Below, piece by piece: positions 22,086 to 33,559 of a DNA stretch of 64,000 nt. Both the position numbers and the translations under genes were made by a program. A model generated the notes under the pieces. It was given only the letters and a program-made list of their open reading frames with translations, did no database searches and was not told the DNA's origin. This DNA comes from Congeria kusceri. Taxonomy: Eukaryota > Mollusca > Bivalvia > Myida > Dreissenidae. Each line of letters starts with the position of its first letter. The first letter of the stretch is position 1. The DNA is taken from contig CM051033.1 in the NCBI GenBank assembly GCA_027627225.1, positions 14,646,058-14,710,057 of the forward strand, written 5' to 3'.

Positions 22086-22739
22086 GCGTATTTTTATGTT
22101 TTTCTTGATTGAATATTTAGTGTTTTTTTTCAGGTAAGATATTTTGAGATATTTTTTTCTGAAAATAAAATCTGTGAACAAGTCCCTTTAAAATGTTCCC
22201 AATAAAATGAGATTGAATGGTAATATTTCTTTCCCCGTAATAGCAATGGTATATGTATAATGCTAAACAGATATTGGGACGGGAATATGTTCATATGCAT
22301 TGCATGTACTACTTCATAGTCATTTGTTCTGACACAGAATTAGATGCTGGACACACCAACTGAAAGTATATAATAAACAACAAACGATAAGAAAACTCCA
22401 ATAAAATTGTGATTTTTTTTTTGAACTTTAATGTTGTTTTTGCATTGTGACCAACAACTCTCATCACGTACAGCTCGGCAAAACGTAATAAGTCCAAAAT
22501 TCTATAATGTCACGAAATACACTTTACTATGGTTTTAGCATAACCAATATCGTATTTAACATGTGTTGGCGTCAATTATGCCCAGTGATTTATCGATGTC
22601 ATAATTTTCATTAAAACAAGGCTTGTCACAGGATGTGACGTTTGCCCCCGAAACATATGCTTGTTATAGGAAGGCAACTCAATGTCAGTTAAATATTGAC
22701 AAAAATGACGCTTCCAACAAAAAGAGTTGCGGTCCTTCT

Positions 22740-23757
22740 CATAAGGAAATAAAACAAAGAGCAATAACTCCGTAAATATCGATGAATGAGTTGTGGTCCT
22801 TGTGCTCTGCACTTCCTCTCATTGTCCTCTATCATTACATGAAGTTTCATTTGAATCTCTTAATACTAATGGAGTTATGCTCCGCAAAAGAAAATAAAAC
22901 AAAGGGTAATAACTCAATAAATATTGAATAAAGAGTTACGGTCTTTGTGCTCTGCACTTCCTCTCATTGTTCTCTATCATTATATGAAGTTTTATTTGAA
23001 TGCCTTTAATACTAATGGAGTTATGCTCCGCACAAGAAAATTAATACTTCACACAAGGAAATGAAACAAAGGGCAATAACTCCGTAAATATTGAAGAAAA
23101 GTTGAGGTTCTTGCATTTTGCACTTTCCCTCATTGTCCTCTATCATTATGTGAAGTTTCATTTGAATCCCTTCAATACTAATGGAGTTATGCTCCGCACA
23201 AGAAAATTAAACAAAGGGCAAAAACTCAATAACTATTTTAGAAAAAGTTATGTCCGTGTACTCTAAACTTGCTCTCATTGTGCTCTATCATTATGTGAAG
23301 TTTCACTTGAATGCCTTCAATACTAATGGAGTAATGCTCCGCACAAGAAAATTAATGCTTCACATCAGGAAATAAAACAAACGGCAACATCTCCGTAAAT
23401 ATTGGAGAAAGAGTTGTGGTCCTTGCACTCTACACTTCCTCTCATTGCCCTCTATCATTATATCAAGTTTCGTTTGATTCCCTCCAATACCAATGGAGAT
23501 ATGCTCTGCACAAGAAAATTAAACAAAGGGCAATAAGTCTGTAAGTATTGAAGAACGAGCTGTGGTCTTTATACTCTGCACTTCCTCTCATTGTTGTCTA
23601 TCATGATATGAAGTTTGATTTGAATCCCTACAATATTTATGGAGTTATGCTCCGCACAAGAAGCGTGACGGACGAACAGACAGACAGACAGACAGACGGA
23701 AAGACGGACGAAAGTTGCGATTACTATATGCGCCCGAAGTTTCCTTCGGGGGCATAA
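22740..23757 (+). repeat. Degenerate ~150-bp tandem module ending in a hairpin, copy 2
   Basis: Same units and ending as 10960-11885. The terminal hairpin is at 23732-23753 (cccgaag, loop tt, ccttcggg), preceded by gacagacagacagac. Confidence 0.8.
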
Positions 23758-23778
23758 AAATACTTTACACAAACCATT

Positions 23779-25015
23779 ACAAGCAGCTTATTGCCAAATC
23801 CGTATTAACTCTCTAACTAACTTCGTGAGTTTGCGCTTAGAAATTAATGTGGTATACGACAAACTTCCCCATTGTTACGAATCAGTTACATCTACAATGC
23901 CGTATGACAAATCAACATCAACAGACAAACCCGACTTAATAAGCAATATCTTAAACAACCATTTCAGCTTCTATGCAAATTCTGGAGAACTACATAAACG
24001 TTTTCTATACGGCAATCGATACATTTATAACAGTGTTTTTTGTATAAACTGTTGCTAGGAGTCTTATAGTCAAAAACATTTTCAAATGAGATAACTCAGG
24101 TAGCTATATGTTTTACAAATTAAAGTGATTTGTAGGAATTTGGTATTTGGTAAAGAGATACCAAAAGAAAATGTCTGTGAATTATTTTTTAGAATTGTTG
24201 TTTTACTTCTAGGTAACTTTTACGGTTGACATTATTGCCATTAAAGGAAAAAAAATTAGTCTCATGGTGGCCATGTTTTAATTAATTGAAATGATTCTCA
24301 GGAATTCGATATCAATGAATATCAGCGTAATGCATTTGAAATTGATACATTAATTTCAAATGAAACATTTTCAAACTAATCGGAAACCTATTTGAGAAAA
24401 TGTATGTTACTAAATTTAAAGCTGATGCAATAAGAAATGTGTCGAGGTTTATCCACAAGCATTCGTTTAAATGACCTTTAGAGCCTTGCATTTGACCTAG
24501 TATTCTAGCATACGCTACACCATTAAACCACGCCAATAAACAACTAGAAATCGAACAACATTTCTTAACAAAATCATATTTTCCTCATTGGTATTGCAAT
24601 GCGTTGAGTGCTTTGATTTCAAACGGGTGCTGATTGTAAAGACGGGGTAGACATCTATCGACACTATACTGTCAGCAGAACGTCAAGTCAATGTAGCAAT
24701 GTATCTGTTCGTTATTTGCATGATGGGCGTATTTTTAACGTTCTTCTTGTGACGGTACAATGCATATTAAAAGCATATCCATGACAAATGTGCCTGCTAA
24801 CTTCCGTTGAAAACTATGGATCTTAAGGCCGTTATGTAACCTTTAATTGCAGAAGCAATTTCATATGTTTTATCTCAACATGAATGCAAACACTTAAACA
24901 TCATTATGTACATCTCAGATTTCAACTTCACTCGATTCACTACGACTTATCGACTATCGATCAAAGGGCAAGGTATATTCGGATAGAACGATATCCGTTT
25001 CATTATTTTTGTTAC
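23779..25015. other. Non-coding part of duplication copy 2
   Basis: Paralogous to 12896-13765 and 19834-20240. No exon or motif recognised. Confidence 0.5.
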
Positions 25016-25245
25016 TCATGTCACAGGGTGAATTGAAGAAATAAATAAGTCCATGGCGTAGGTTCGTTCTATTTATTCAGTTGGTATATATAGGAAAAAG
25101 TCTGAAATACAATATAATAAATGCATTTCAATGCATGATCGATTTATATATATCTAAAGTAATCAATAGCATTTTAATAAATACAAATACTACATAAACA
25201 GAAATTAACTTTAGAAATAAATACATTCATTTCAATTTATCAGTA

Positions 25246-26188
25246 GCCTGAGTGTACCAATTCTCGAACGGTACCAACTCTCGAACGATTTTTATTATTA
25301 ATAAAACTTATGCACCTGAGAATCCTTAAACTAAAATCCGCTGTTGTTTTAAGTAAGTCCAATATACACATGTTGTATTGGCAAACTTTCAGCTTCACAG
25401 CCTTTGTTTCGATAACACTTCTGCAGACGAATTTACTACACAAACTTTTAGTATCCGAGTGGGTAAATTCGTGTTTCCTTAAGTGAAAACATTCTTTGTC
25501 ACAAAATTATTATTGATTAAAGATTAAAACATTTCGGACGAAGTTATCATTCAACATTTACCAACTTTCAATTGGTTTACAACTGTCAAAATGACATATT
25601 CATGATAATAGCCTTGACAGTGCGCTATTTATTTTATTTCAATTAGGTTACATACAACTATTTGTATTGGTCATTGAATAATTAAAGCCTTCTAAAGACG
25701 AACACAATACTGTTGAGTCTATTTTATTTATTTTTTTCGATAAATGGCACGCAAAAAGTACACATGGTATTAGTTAGAAACGAAATCAGGTCAATTTATT
25801 ATCATATATTCATATTTATAAGCTATATGAACTATTCTACATTATCTGTTGCTAGTTTGAAATTTTTATCAATTGTTATATTGGTCATCATTTACTATGT
25901 AAATAAATTGATTTAATCTGTTACATGTGTGTTGGAACTGTTTGCTGGCTCGCTTTAATTAACGTTCGACAATTGGTTCCAACCCGGTTCCAAAATGTAA
26001 ACGTAGGTGACTTGATTTGACAAGCGGTAAGGTCACGTTATCAGCATATTTTTTGGTGAATTTGTGTAGTTTCAGAAAGAGTATTGTTTCCTCTTATATG
26101 TTAATGCAAATATTTTCCACAAAAATGAATCAATTTTATATATGTAACAAAACTAACAAAAAATCGTTCGAGAATTGGAACCTGAGGC
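25246..26188. mobile_element. TA-flanked TIR element without transposase (943 bp)
   Basis: The left end reads GCCTGAGTGTACCAATTCTC then GAACG. The right end in reverse reads GCCTCAGGTTCCAATTCTC then GAACG, with small gaps. TA lies directly outside both ends (25244-25245 and 26189-26190), as for Tc1/mariner-like elements. Inner copies of ctcgaacg and cgttcgacaattggttcc make subterminal repeats that could bind transposase. No frame longer than ~70 codons, so it is non-autonomous. Confidence 0.7.
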
Positions 26189-27880
26189 TATACATAATTA
26201 TTATTATTATTACAATTTTATTTTAAATCTAGCAATTGCAATACAATAAAAACAATTCCTACAATTTAAACATATACGAAATAATTTAAGGAAATTATTA
26301 ATGAAAAAGAAAAACTCACCACAGCTGAGTCCCATTTAGAATTTAGAATAACAATAAACAATGGCGTAAACCACGTAAACAAACATAATGTCCACCCCGC
26401 CTAAGAAAAACAAGTTGCTTTTATATCAATTTGTGAGGGGATGCGTCGTTAAAAATCAATCAAATTCACTTACATTCTCCATTTACCATTATATAATCTT
26501 GATTGGGTCGGTCATCGAACCGTCAACCCGGGAACGCACGTGCATTTCGGACTGACCAGTTATCTCGATAAAATACGAACTCTCACAAACACATACCTCG
26601 CTCACTCACGGAAACTCACGAACTCTCACGGACAATAACGATCACACATAATGCGGCTCGGTGAAACAAATTTACCCTGATGAAATACGCGTAAAATATC
26701 AAACATTGTAGTAAAATAATACTTTAACACTATGACTTTCTCCCCTGCTTTAAAGAGTGCCTCCTGGCATATCACCATTTAAAATTTTACTTATTTACAG
26801 AACTGTATATATTTACTACTACTGAAGAAATATACACATATTTTCCAAATTTAAACAAAACAATTTCACAAGTTATTATGTAGCAGAGTAATTAAACCTA
26901 AAATACAATATAAATTATATACAATTACATTGCACCGTTAATATACGAACATCAGAATAAAAGCAGTAATTTTATTTTGATATGCATCTTGATATCAAAT
27001 AACATCAAATTATTTGACATGTGTGAAACTGAAATAAATTGCATATTTAACCTGAAATAAACATACAATTGTAACTGAAATTGTAAACAACACGTGTAGC
27101 ACATATCTGTTCCATCTGAAATGGACGAACTATTATTTCTGCATGAATTATTAATTTTAGAGTTACAAGTACAGTCATATGAAAAAATCAACATGTTTCC
27201 TGAAATTAAATAAAATTCACAAGCTTAAGTCATTGCAATATTCAATTAAACATAAGATATTTTAAAACTATTTACAATACAATGTAATGACAAAATCATA
27301 CTTTCTACAATGTAATACTCTCTACAGAATATAATTTTATTGCAAGAAATATCCTGCAATAACAACATTAGACTATAAACCAGCAAATACATTTTGTGGT
27401 CTTCAACCTAGAACAAAAATAATAAAGAAACTATTTTCATGATCTTGACACAATAATGATAAACTTGAAGATTTAAACTTTCAAACACAAATGCTCAATA
27501 CATTACTGTGACATTCTCCATCCTGCATCATCTACACAAACCACTCCCCATACATATCTGGTGATTTTCTGGTTCTGTTTGACCTTTGTAGTGCAATCTT
27601 TGAAACAACATTTTCATGAGAAACATTCGAGACAAAAGTTGCAATTTGTCCTGTTTCAGTAACATCCCTGCTTCTGAAATGTGAATTATCAGAATTATTA
27701 TTTTCCTGCAAATTTAAATCCTTAGGAATTTTAACAATACTATGTGAATGATCACGAGTAGCTTGACTTGGACTCCTGGGGTCACAAGTCTTTGAATTCC
27801 TTTGATTCAGTCTTGTCGGAATAACATATTTGGAAGTATCACTACCAGATATTTTGTCACTGTCACAGTCTGTATCACTA
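26189..27880. other. AT-rich sequence downstream of the Gypsy remnant
   Basis: The 3' LTR of the minus-strand Gypsy element should lie here, but I could not find a segment matching sequence beyond 33.6 kb. A short 'actcacg' / 'ctctcac' repetition is visible near 26580-26635. No gene seen. Confidence 0.4.
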
Positions 27881-28162
27881 TCATCATCCTAACCGTCCGA
27901 CTTACCAGTTGATGGCTTGTTGTCCACTGTAATCACAGCCTTCTTGTCATTTGGTTCCTGCTGCTCGGTTGTATGTGGAATGGACCCCAGCGGTAGGAGC
28001 ATATTCCTGTGTAAGGCCCTCACTGGCCCTTTTCCACATTCCTGGTCCTTTTCTTTCCTCATTCCTGGCCCTTTTCCACATTCCTTTCTAACCTTGTCCA
28101 CTGGAAGTTCATGATTAGGCATGTGTTGAACAATGTAAGGTCCTTTACACCACTTATCTAAT

Positions 28163-29286
28163 TTATCCGTTGGAGTAACATTTTTGCACTAACACATCAA
28201 TGGTAGATTGTCTCACTTTGGTGTCATAAATCACTTTGTGTCGCTCTGCTTCTTTCTCCACTTCTTCAGACGCCTTCTTGTAAGCCTTCATGTAAGCGAA
28301 TTTCATATGGTTAGTCAGCTTGTCTATGATGTCTGACGGAGATTCTGCATCCTCGTTCTGACCATACAGTCCAAGGTAGGCATCAATGGCTAACCGTGGC
28401 TTCCATCCAAACATTAAATGGTGAGGTGAATAACCTGTAGTTCAATGACAAGTTGAGTTGTACGCATGCATTCAAGAAGCTAAATTACTTTTCCAGTAAG
28501 ATTTCTGATCATCATTCAATGTTCCCAACATGTTTAATAGGGTCTGATTCATACGTTCAATCACTGGATTACCTTGTGGGTGAAAAGGATTAGTTTTCGT
28601 TTTCGGAATACCTGCTATCTTGCGAAAATACTTAGAGAACTTTCAAAATTTCTTCCCTGGTCTGAATGCAACCTCTGGGGAAAACCATAGTGTGTTATAA
28701 AGTTCTCAAACCAAACTTTGGCTGTAGTATATACAGACTGATTTCTTGTAGCATAAGCCTGTGCATTCTTGGTAAAGTGATCAGTCATGACTAGAACATT
28801 TTCATATCCACCTTTAGATTTCTCTAACTTCAAATAACCCATAGATACCAACTCCATAGGCTTTGTAGAATGAAAATTCATTAATGGTACACAATGCTTA
28901 ACTGCAGTTTTTCTTCTAATGCAATTTAAACATTCTTTCACATAATTGATAATGTCTTGGTCCATAATAGGCCAAAACAATCTTTGTTGCACTAACCATA
29001 AAGTTCTGTCTCTATCTTGGTGTCCCACATCATCATGCAAACACTTGACTGCCGACTGTCGATGTTAAGTAGGAATTACCAGCTGTAAGGTGTTGTCGGC
29101 ATCGTTCAGCTTCCTGTACAGCACTCCGTCCCTTAGCTGATAGTTCGACCTGTGCTTTAAAAGACGTTCTCTTGATTCATTTAACAGTTCATGTTTTGTA
29201 AGGAACATACCAGTTTCTAGCAATGTAATTACCTTTGACATGCTCTCATCTGTCAGTTGTACTACTCTCCAGTTGATACTTGTCAA
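28163..29286 (-). pseudogene. Gypsy integrase fragments
   Basis: Residues upstream of the zinc domain read YQLRDGVLYRKLND (29065-29286). The HHCC zinc domain follows (HDDVGHQ then CLNCIRRK, within 28615-29040). The core has D in VLVMTDHFTK, D in LHSDQGRNFE, and E in PVIERMNQTL (about 28540, outside the longest frame), giving the DDE triad. A C-terminal part with HHLMFGWKPR lies near 28163-28430. At least three frame breaks separate these parts, so no active integrase can be made. In an intact element the protein inserts the double-stranded DNA copy. Confidence 0.85.
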
Positions 29287-29439
29287 GCTCTCCCCTGCTT
29301 CAGATGTCTGGTCAGCATCTGGAACTTGTTGCTTGCAACTTTCTACTATCAGGAGAGACTCTGTTATAGGAAGTTCTTTTACTGGTACAATTACAGCATT
29401 GCAAACAGCTTTAACAAATCATTATGTACTTCAATCATT

Positions 29440-30357
29440 GGTTTTCTAGATAACCCGTCAGCATCTGCTTTGCTCTTCCCTGAACGATACAAATGTTAAA
29501 TTTGTAGTTTGCTAACGATGCTCACCAACGAAGTCCCGTAGTATCTAACATCCATGATCACGGAGACTGTACTGCCTTTTTCTTTGTCCCTTTTCTTGCT
29601 CCTTTAGATGTTGGTATACCTACTAACAGATCAATTTATGGTTTTACAATTTTGGCATAATCCTTAACAAATCTCCTGTAATAACCACAAAAACCAAGGA
29701 ATATTCTTAGTTCTTTGATATTCTTTGGAGCTTGCCAATCTTTCAGAGCTGCTGTTTTCTCCGGATCTGTTTCAATTGCATGATCTGAAACTACATGAGC
29801 TAGATAAGTAACTTTTGACTTGAAAAACTCACACTTGATGGTTTGAGTTTTAGACCATGCTGTTCTAGTCTCTAGAACACCGCTTACAATCTGGAAATAT
29901 GGGAATCAAATGAATCTGATAACACCAAAATATCGTCTAAAAATATAAGACATTGTGTCAAGTTCATATCTCCCATTGTAGTTTGCATCAAATTTTGCAA
30001 ACAAGCAGGTGCATTAGTTAAGCCAAAACACATTCTGTTACATTCCCAAAATCCTAGTGTCAATGCTGTGAATTTCTTTGAATTTTCTTCGAGTTCCACT
30101 TGCCAGTAGCCACTTCTAAGATTTAATTTGGAGAAAGACTTGCAATTTGATAAATAATCTAGCATGTCATTAACTATTAGCAAAGTATAAGCATTTTTGA
30201 TTGTATGGTTGTTTAATTGTCTCAAGTCTAAACACATTCTCAAGTTACCATCTTTCTTTCTAACTAAAAGCAAATAACTACAAAAAGGTGAATTCGATTC
30301 TCGAATGGCTCCGCACTCTAGCATTTCCTTCAGACGTTGTCGTACTTCCTCGTACAT
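29440..30357 (-). pseudogene. Gypsy reverse transcriptase and start of RNase H region
   Basis: The palm is recognisable from REVRQRLKE-like start through GAIRESNSPF, VRKKDGNLRMCLDLRQLN and the catalytic box LIFLDDILV (29884-30357). The usual first Asp of KLDLRSGYWQ is Asn here (KLNLRSGYWQ), so even this intact frame should be inactive. After a break, HVVSDHAIETDP and FLGFCGYYRRFVKDY (thumb/connection) continue to about 29660, followed by a stop at a position that usually codes for Leu. RNase H proper is barely recognisable. Confidence 0.85.
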
Positions 30358-30568
30358 GCCTGGAAGGATTCTGCGATACTGCTGTCTGAAAGGAGTGTAA
30401 TTTGTTAATTCATTTTATGTTTTACAGAAGAAGCACATCCTAAATCAGTAACTGATTTTGAAAAGATTCTGTCTCACTTTCCTAACACTTGTTGAGCTCT
30501 GAAAGTTTGTTCGGGAGTCAATTCGGATTGGTCAAGTTTAACACCAAGATCCTGCAATTTCTTATATT

Positions 30569-31450
30569 TCAAAACATCCTCATCAGAACATTTCTCATCA
30601 TTAATTTCGTCTTATGATCCCATGAATATACAACAACTACTTCTGAAAGAGAACATATTACAGATCTGAATGGTATAACAATTGGTTTGGCAGTTAAATT
30701 GCAAATCTTTACTGGAACTCTAGATGTTTTCTCTGGACCTACTTTGACAATTCTTGGACATACATTTAATAAGGAAAGATGAGATTTACCAGTATTTTCT
30801 GTAAGTGCTGCAGCAATCTTGCCTGTGTTCTTGGTAAGTACTGAAATGGTTAACACTTGATAAGGATGAACTGTAAAAGGATTCTTGTTTGTTGACATCA
30901 CAAAAGCTTTCTTCTCTGTTGACATGGCATTAATACCCATCTTCCAACCATTGGTGTACTGGTCCGTTTGCTGAGTATCTCTGAAAAATCTTAATACATT
31001 TGTTCCAATGACTGGTACAGAATGTCTATAGTTTGTATCTGAAATGACTAAATCTGGAATGATACAAGAAACATCAAGATTTGGTATTTGGATTTCACAC
31101 TCAAAGTAAGCAGTATATGGTAATTGCTGTCCCTTTGCAACTCTTATGTCAACACTGAAATCTGAAATGTCAAATAATTCCGGTTTGGAATGAAGATTTT
31201 CATAAAATGATTGTGAAACTGCAGTTGTCATACTGCCACTATCAATCAAACATTGAACGCTGTCACCACAAACTATAGCGATATCAACATTTTCTCCTTC
31301 AATTATATTTTGCAAAAATGACCCTCTTTGTTTAGGGCTTGAAATAGTTTCTTCAGTAAGCCCTTCAACAGAAGAAACTAAGCTTTTGGTTTGAATTCTG
31401 AAATTGAAAATTGTTACCATAATTTTGTTGTCCTCTGTTCGAGTAACCAT
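30569..31450 (-). pseudogene. Gypsy aspartic protease region
   Basis: A 293-codon frame contains the aspartic protease active site DSG at about residues 70-72 (CLIDSGSMTTAVS), preceded by a hydrophobic strand and followed by a flap-like region. The C-terminal half (TKNTGKIAAAL, then VPVKICNL) is the linker typical of invertebrate Gypsy pol before RT. The stop at 30569 separates it from RT. The enzyme would process Gag-Pol. Confidence 0.75.
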
Positions 31451-31892
31451 CTCGTTGTCCTCGGTTCAAATAACCACCTCGTTGCTCTCTGAAATTTGAA
31501 CGAAAGTGTCCCCTAAGCTGGTTTCCCTGACCTCGTTGTTGAAATGGTCTGTCCTGCTGTCTTGACTGTGACCTGAAATCTTTAAATTCTTTTTCCAAAT
31601 TTTGCAATTTTGTAAACATAGAATCCATTTTCTTAGATAATTCATCAATTTTACTTGTTTCCACTGTTGCTATCGGTTGATGTTGCACTACTGACCCAGT
31701 TTTCAGTTCTTGTTCAACAGCTCTCACATCCCTTAATGAAGCATCAAAATCTGTAAGCATATCAAACTTGTGTCAAGTAAGTGTTTTCAATTTATCATCT
31801 TTTAAACCTGTCCAGAATTTAGATCACAGCATATCATTCTTTGATTCACCTGATTTTTGCTAACTGCTAAAGAGATTCTTGTCTACAACCGC

Positions 31893-33196
31893 AGGGCTCA
31901 CACTGGCTCTAATTTTTCTTAAGCCAATTTTTCAGTCGACTTGCGGCATCGTTTCGTATTTCATTGTCATGGAATATGCATTTACTAATATCTTAGGGTT
32001 TTAAATATTATATATTTTACTGTGCTGTATTTTAATGCCCTTTAGGTATTTACAAAAGCATTTGCACTTGTTAAGTTATAAATGTAATATTATGCACCTA
32101 TCAATGTTTTCCCCCAGGGGGGGCAGGGGGGGAGCGGCGGGCAGGAATTTGACATGCCGAATGATTCTGGGTCGCAGGAATAGACTTTGGTCGGAATTTG
32201 ATCCGGGTAATATATGCCCTGGGCCATTTGATAGATTATATAGCATCTCCCACTGAGGGGATTTAGACAAATATGCTTGACTCTAGAGTGGGGAATTAAA
32301 CCCCCTTCCCAAAAAAACACATAAAACATTTGTCAAATTTCCCCTTGGTCTGCCCGCCGCCCCCCCCCCCCCGGGGGGAAATATTGATAGATGCATTACT
32401 CTTAGACTTAGTAATAAAACAATGTTGTTGTTGTTGTTTCTTGCAGTAACTTGGAAAATTATTTTTTTTGGTCAACATAGACTTTTATGTACAAGCACTT
32501 TACACTATACATCCATAAATTAATATTAATAAATTACAATTAACATAATCAACTGTTGCCCTCTGGAAAATACAAGTATCTAAATAAATAAAAGGTGAAG
32601 TTCAGAGCAAATATACACTAAATAGATGTGTCAGATTTACAAAATAGCCATACTAAAAACAACTGAATAATGTTGATAGTATATTTTGAACAGAACTCAC
32701 GAACATACAGCTGGTCAAATCTGTCCGAAATGTAAACAACCCGATAACCAGTCCATTTTGACATACTCCAGACATCCATTTTCACACTCCATTAATCAAC
32801 AAGATAATCCTTTAATTAACTACTGTGTCTGCTGATCTTATGAGAGCTTGCTAGCAATCATCCTTAATTAGACAATGAATGCTGACAAACAGCTCGTTGT
32901 GTTTTCACAAGTTCGATAAAACTTGAAAAGACATTGTCGAGTCGAAACACACATAGCAGATGTGCTAGACTGGTTATTGGAAAGTAATGGTTTGCGTCAT
33001 AAATTATGTGCTAAATACATAAACCAGTCTGTATAAAGTACCAAATTAACGTCCAAATCAGTACCATTTGCTTGTTGTCATATCGGGAAGACAGTCGGGT
33101 TTTTTTGGTATCTGAGCCAAAATGACATTTTCTTGAGCCAATTTCTCAATATTTTCGCAAATGGCTCAATTGGTAAACGACAGCGTGAGCCCTAAC
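31893..33196. mobile_element. CAGGG-type TIR element inserted in gag (~1.3 kb)
   Basis: The ends are (c)agggctcacact and, in reverse, agggctcacgct, one mismatch in 12. Flanks acaaccgc and acaaacgt agree at 6 of 8 positions, consistent with an eroded 8-bp hAT-type target duplication. No transposase frame is present. The right end is followed inward by 'tggctcaattgg' and 'ttgagccaattt', which also occur at 59433-59515, where a related copy starts. Confidence 0.7.
32092..32395. mobile_element. Small TIR element nested in the gag insertion (~304 bp)
   Basis: The arms are atgcacctatcaatgttttc followed by ccccc and a G-run, and in reverse atgcatctatcaatatttcc followed by the same kind of run; gcggcgggcag is also in both arms. 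C/G homopolymers lie just inside both arms. It is the third layer of nesting here. Confidence 0.65.
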
Positions 33197-33559
33197 AAAC
33201 GTATGCAGTAACACTTTCTTTTGACTTCTGAATTCATGGTCATTTGAACTAACATTGCCAAACAAAGAATCAAACTTACGCAAAATAACTGTACTTGTAG
33301 CTTGTGCACCCAAGGAAACTTGAATCTCAATGGCTGATTCTTTGGCCAAACACCTTGTCTTAAAACGCCAAACAGTGAACGTGGCCTCACCTTTAGGTGT
33401 GGGCAAGTCTCCTGAAAAAACTTGGCAATTTGTAAGATTCATTTCCCATATTGGGAACAAAAGATACATTTTGATTATGTAACTCTTGAACATAACTCTC
33501 ATTCACTTTTTTAACTTTTGTTTTCGCACCTGTATCTGCAAATTTTATCATATTCATCT

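Larger units (their letters stand above)
21481..25015. repeat. Segmental duplication, copy 2
   Basis: Paralogous to 9729-20240 but shorter: it lacks the 986-bp segment (11910-12895) and the ~6.07-kb block with the Ngaro-type element (13766-19833). At 24661-24691 about 30 bp of unrelated sequence replaces that block, so its absence is not a clean empty insertion site. Confidence 0.85.
31365..33502 (-). pseudogene. Gypsy gag, split by a TIR element
   Basis: The upstream part (33502-33197) has a capsid-like segment with FSGDLPTPKGEATFTVWRF and LRKFDSLFGNVSS, resembling the Gag capsid of invertebrate Ty3/Gypsy elements and of domesticated PNMA/ZCCHC-type proteins. Reading is interrupted at VLLHTFV by the 1.3-kb insertion. 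It resumes near 31890 with VVDKNLFSS and LRDVRAVEQELK, then an Arg/Gly/Gln-rich tail (31365-31760) that could bind RNA; no CCHC knuckle is visible. Stops in the resumed part (two between 31860 and 31770) show decay independent of the insertion. Confidence 0.75.

Noticed and set aside
26690..26712. Second hammerhead-like core (ctgatgaaatacgcg)
   Set aside because: Lacks the GAAAC strand and stem I partners.
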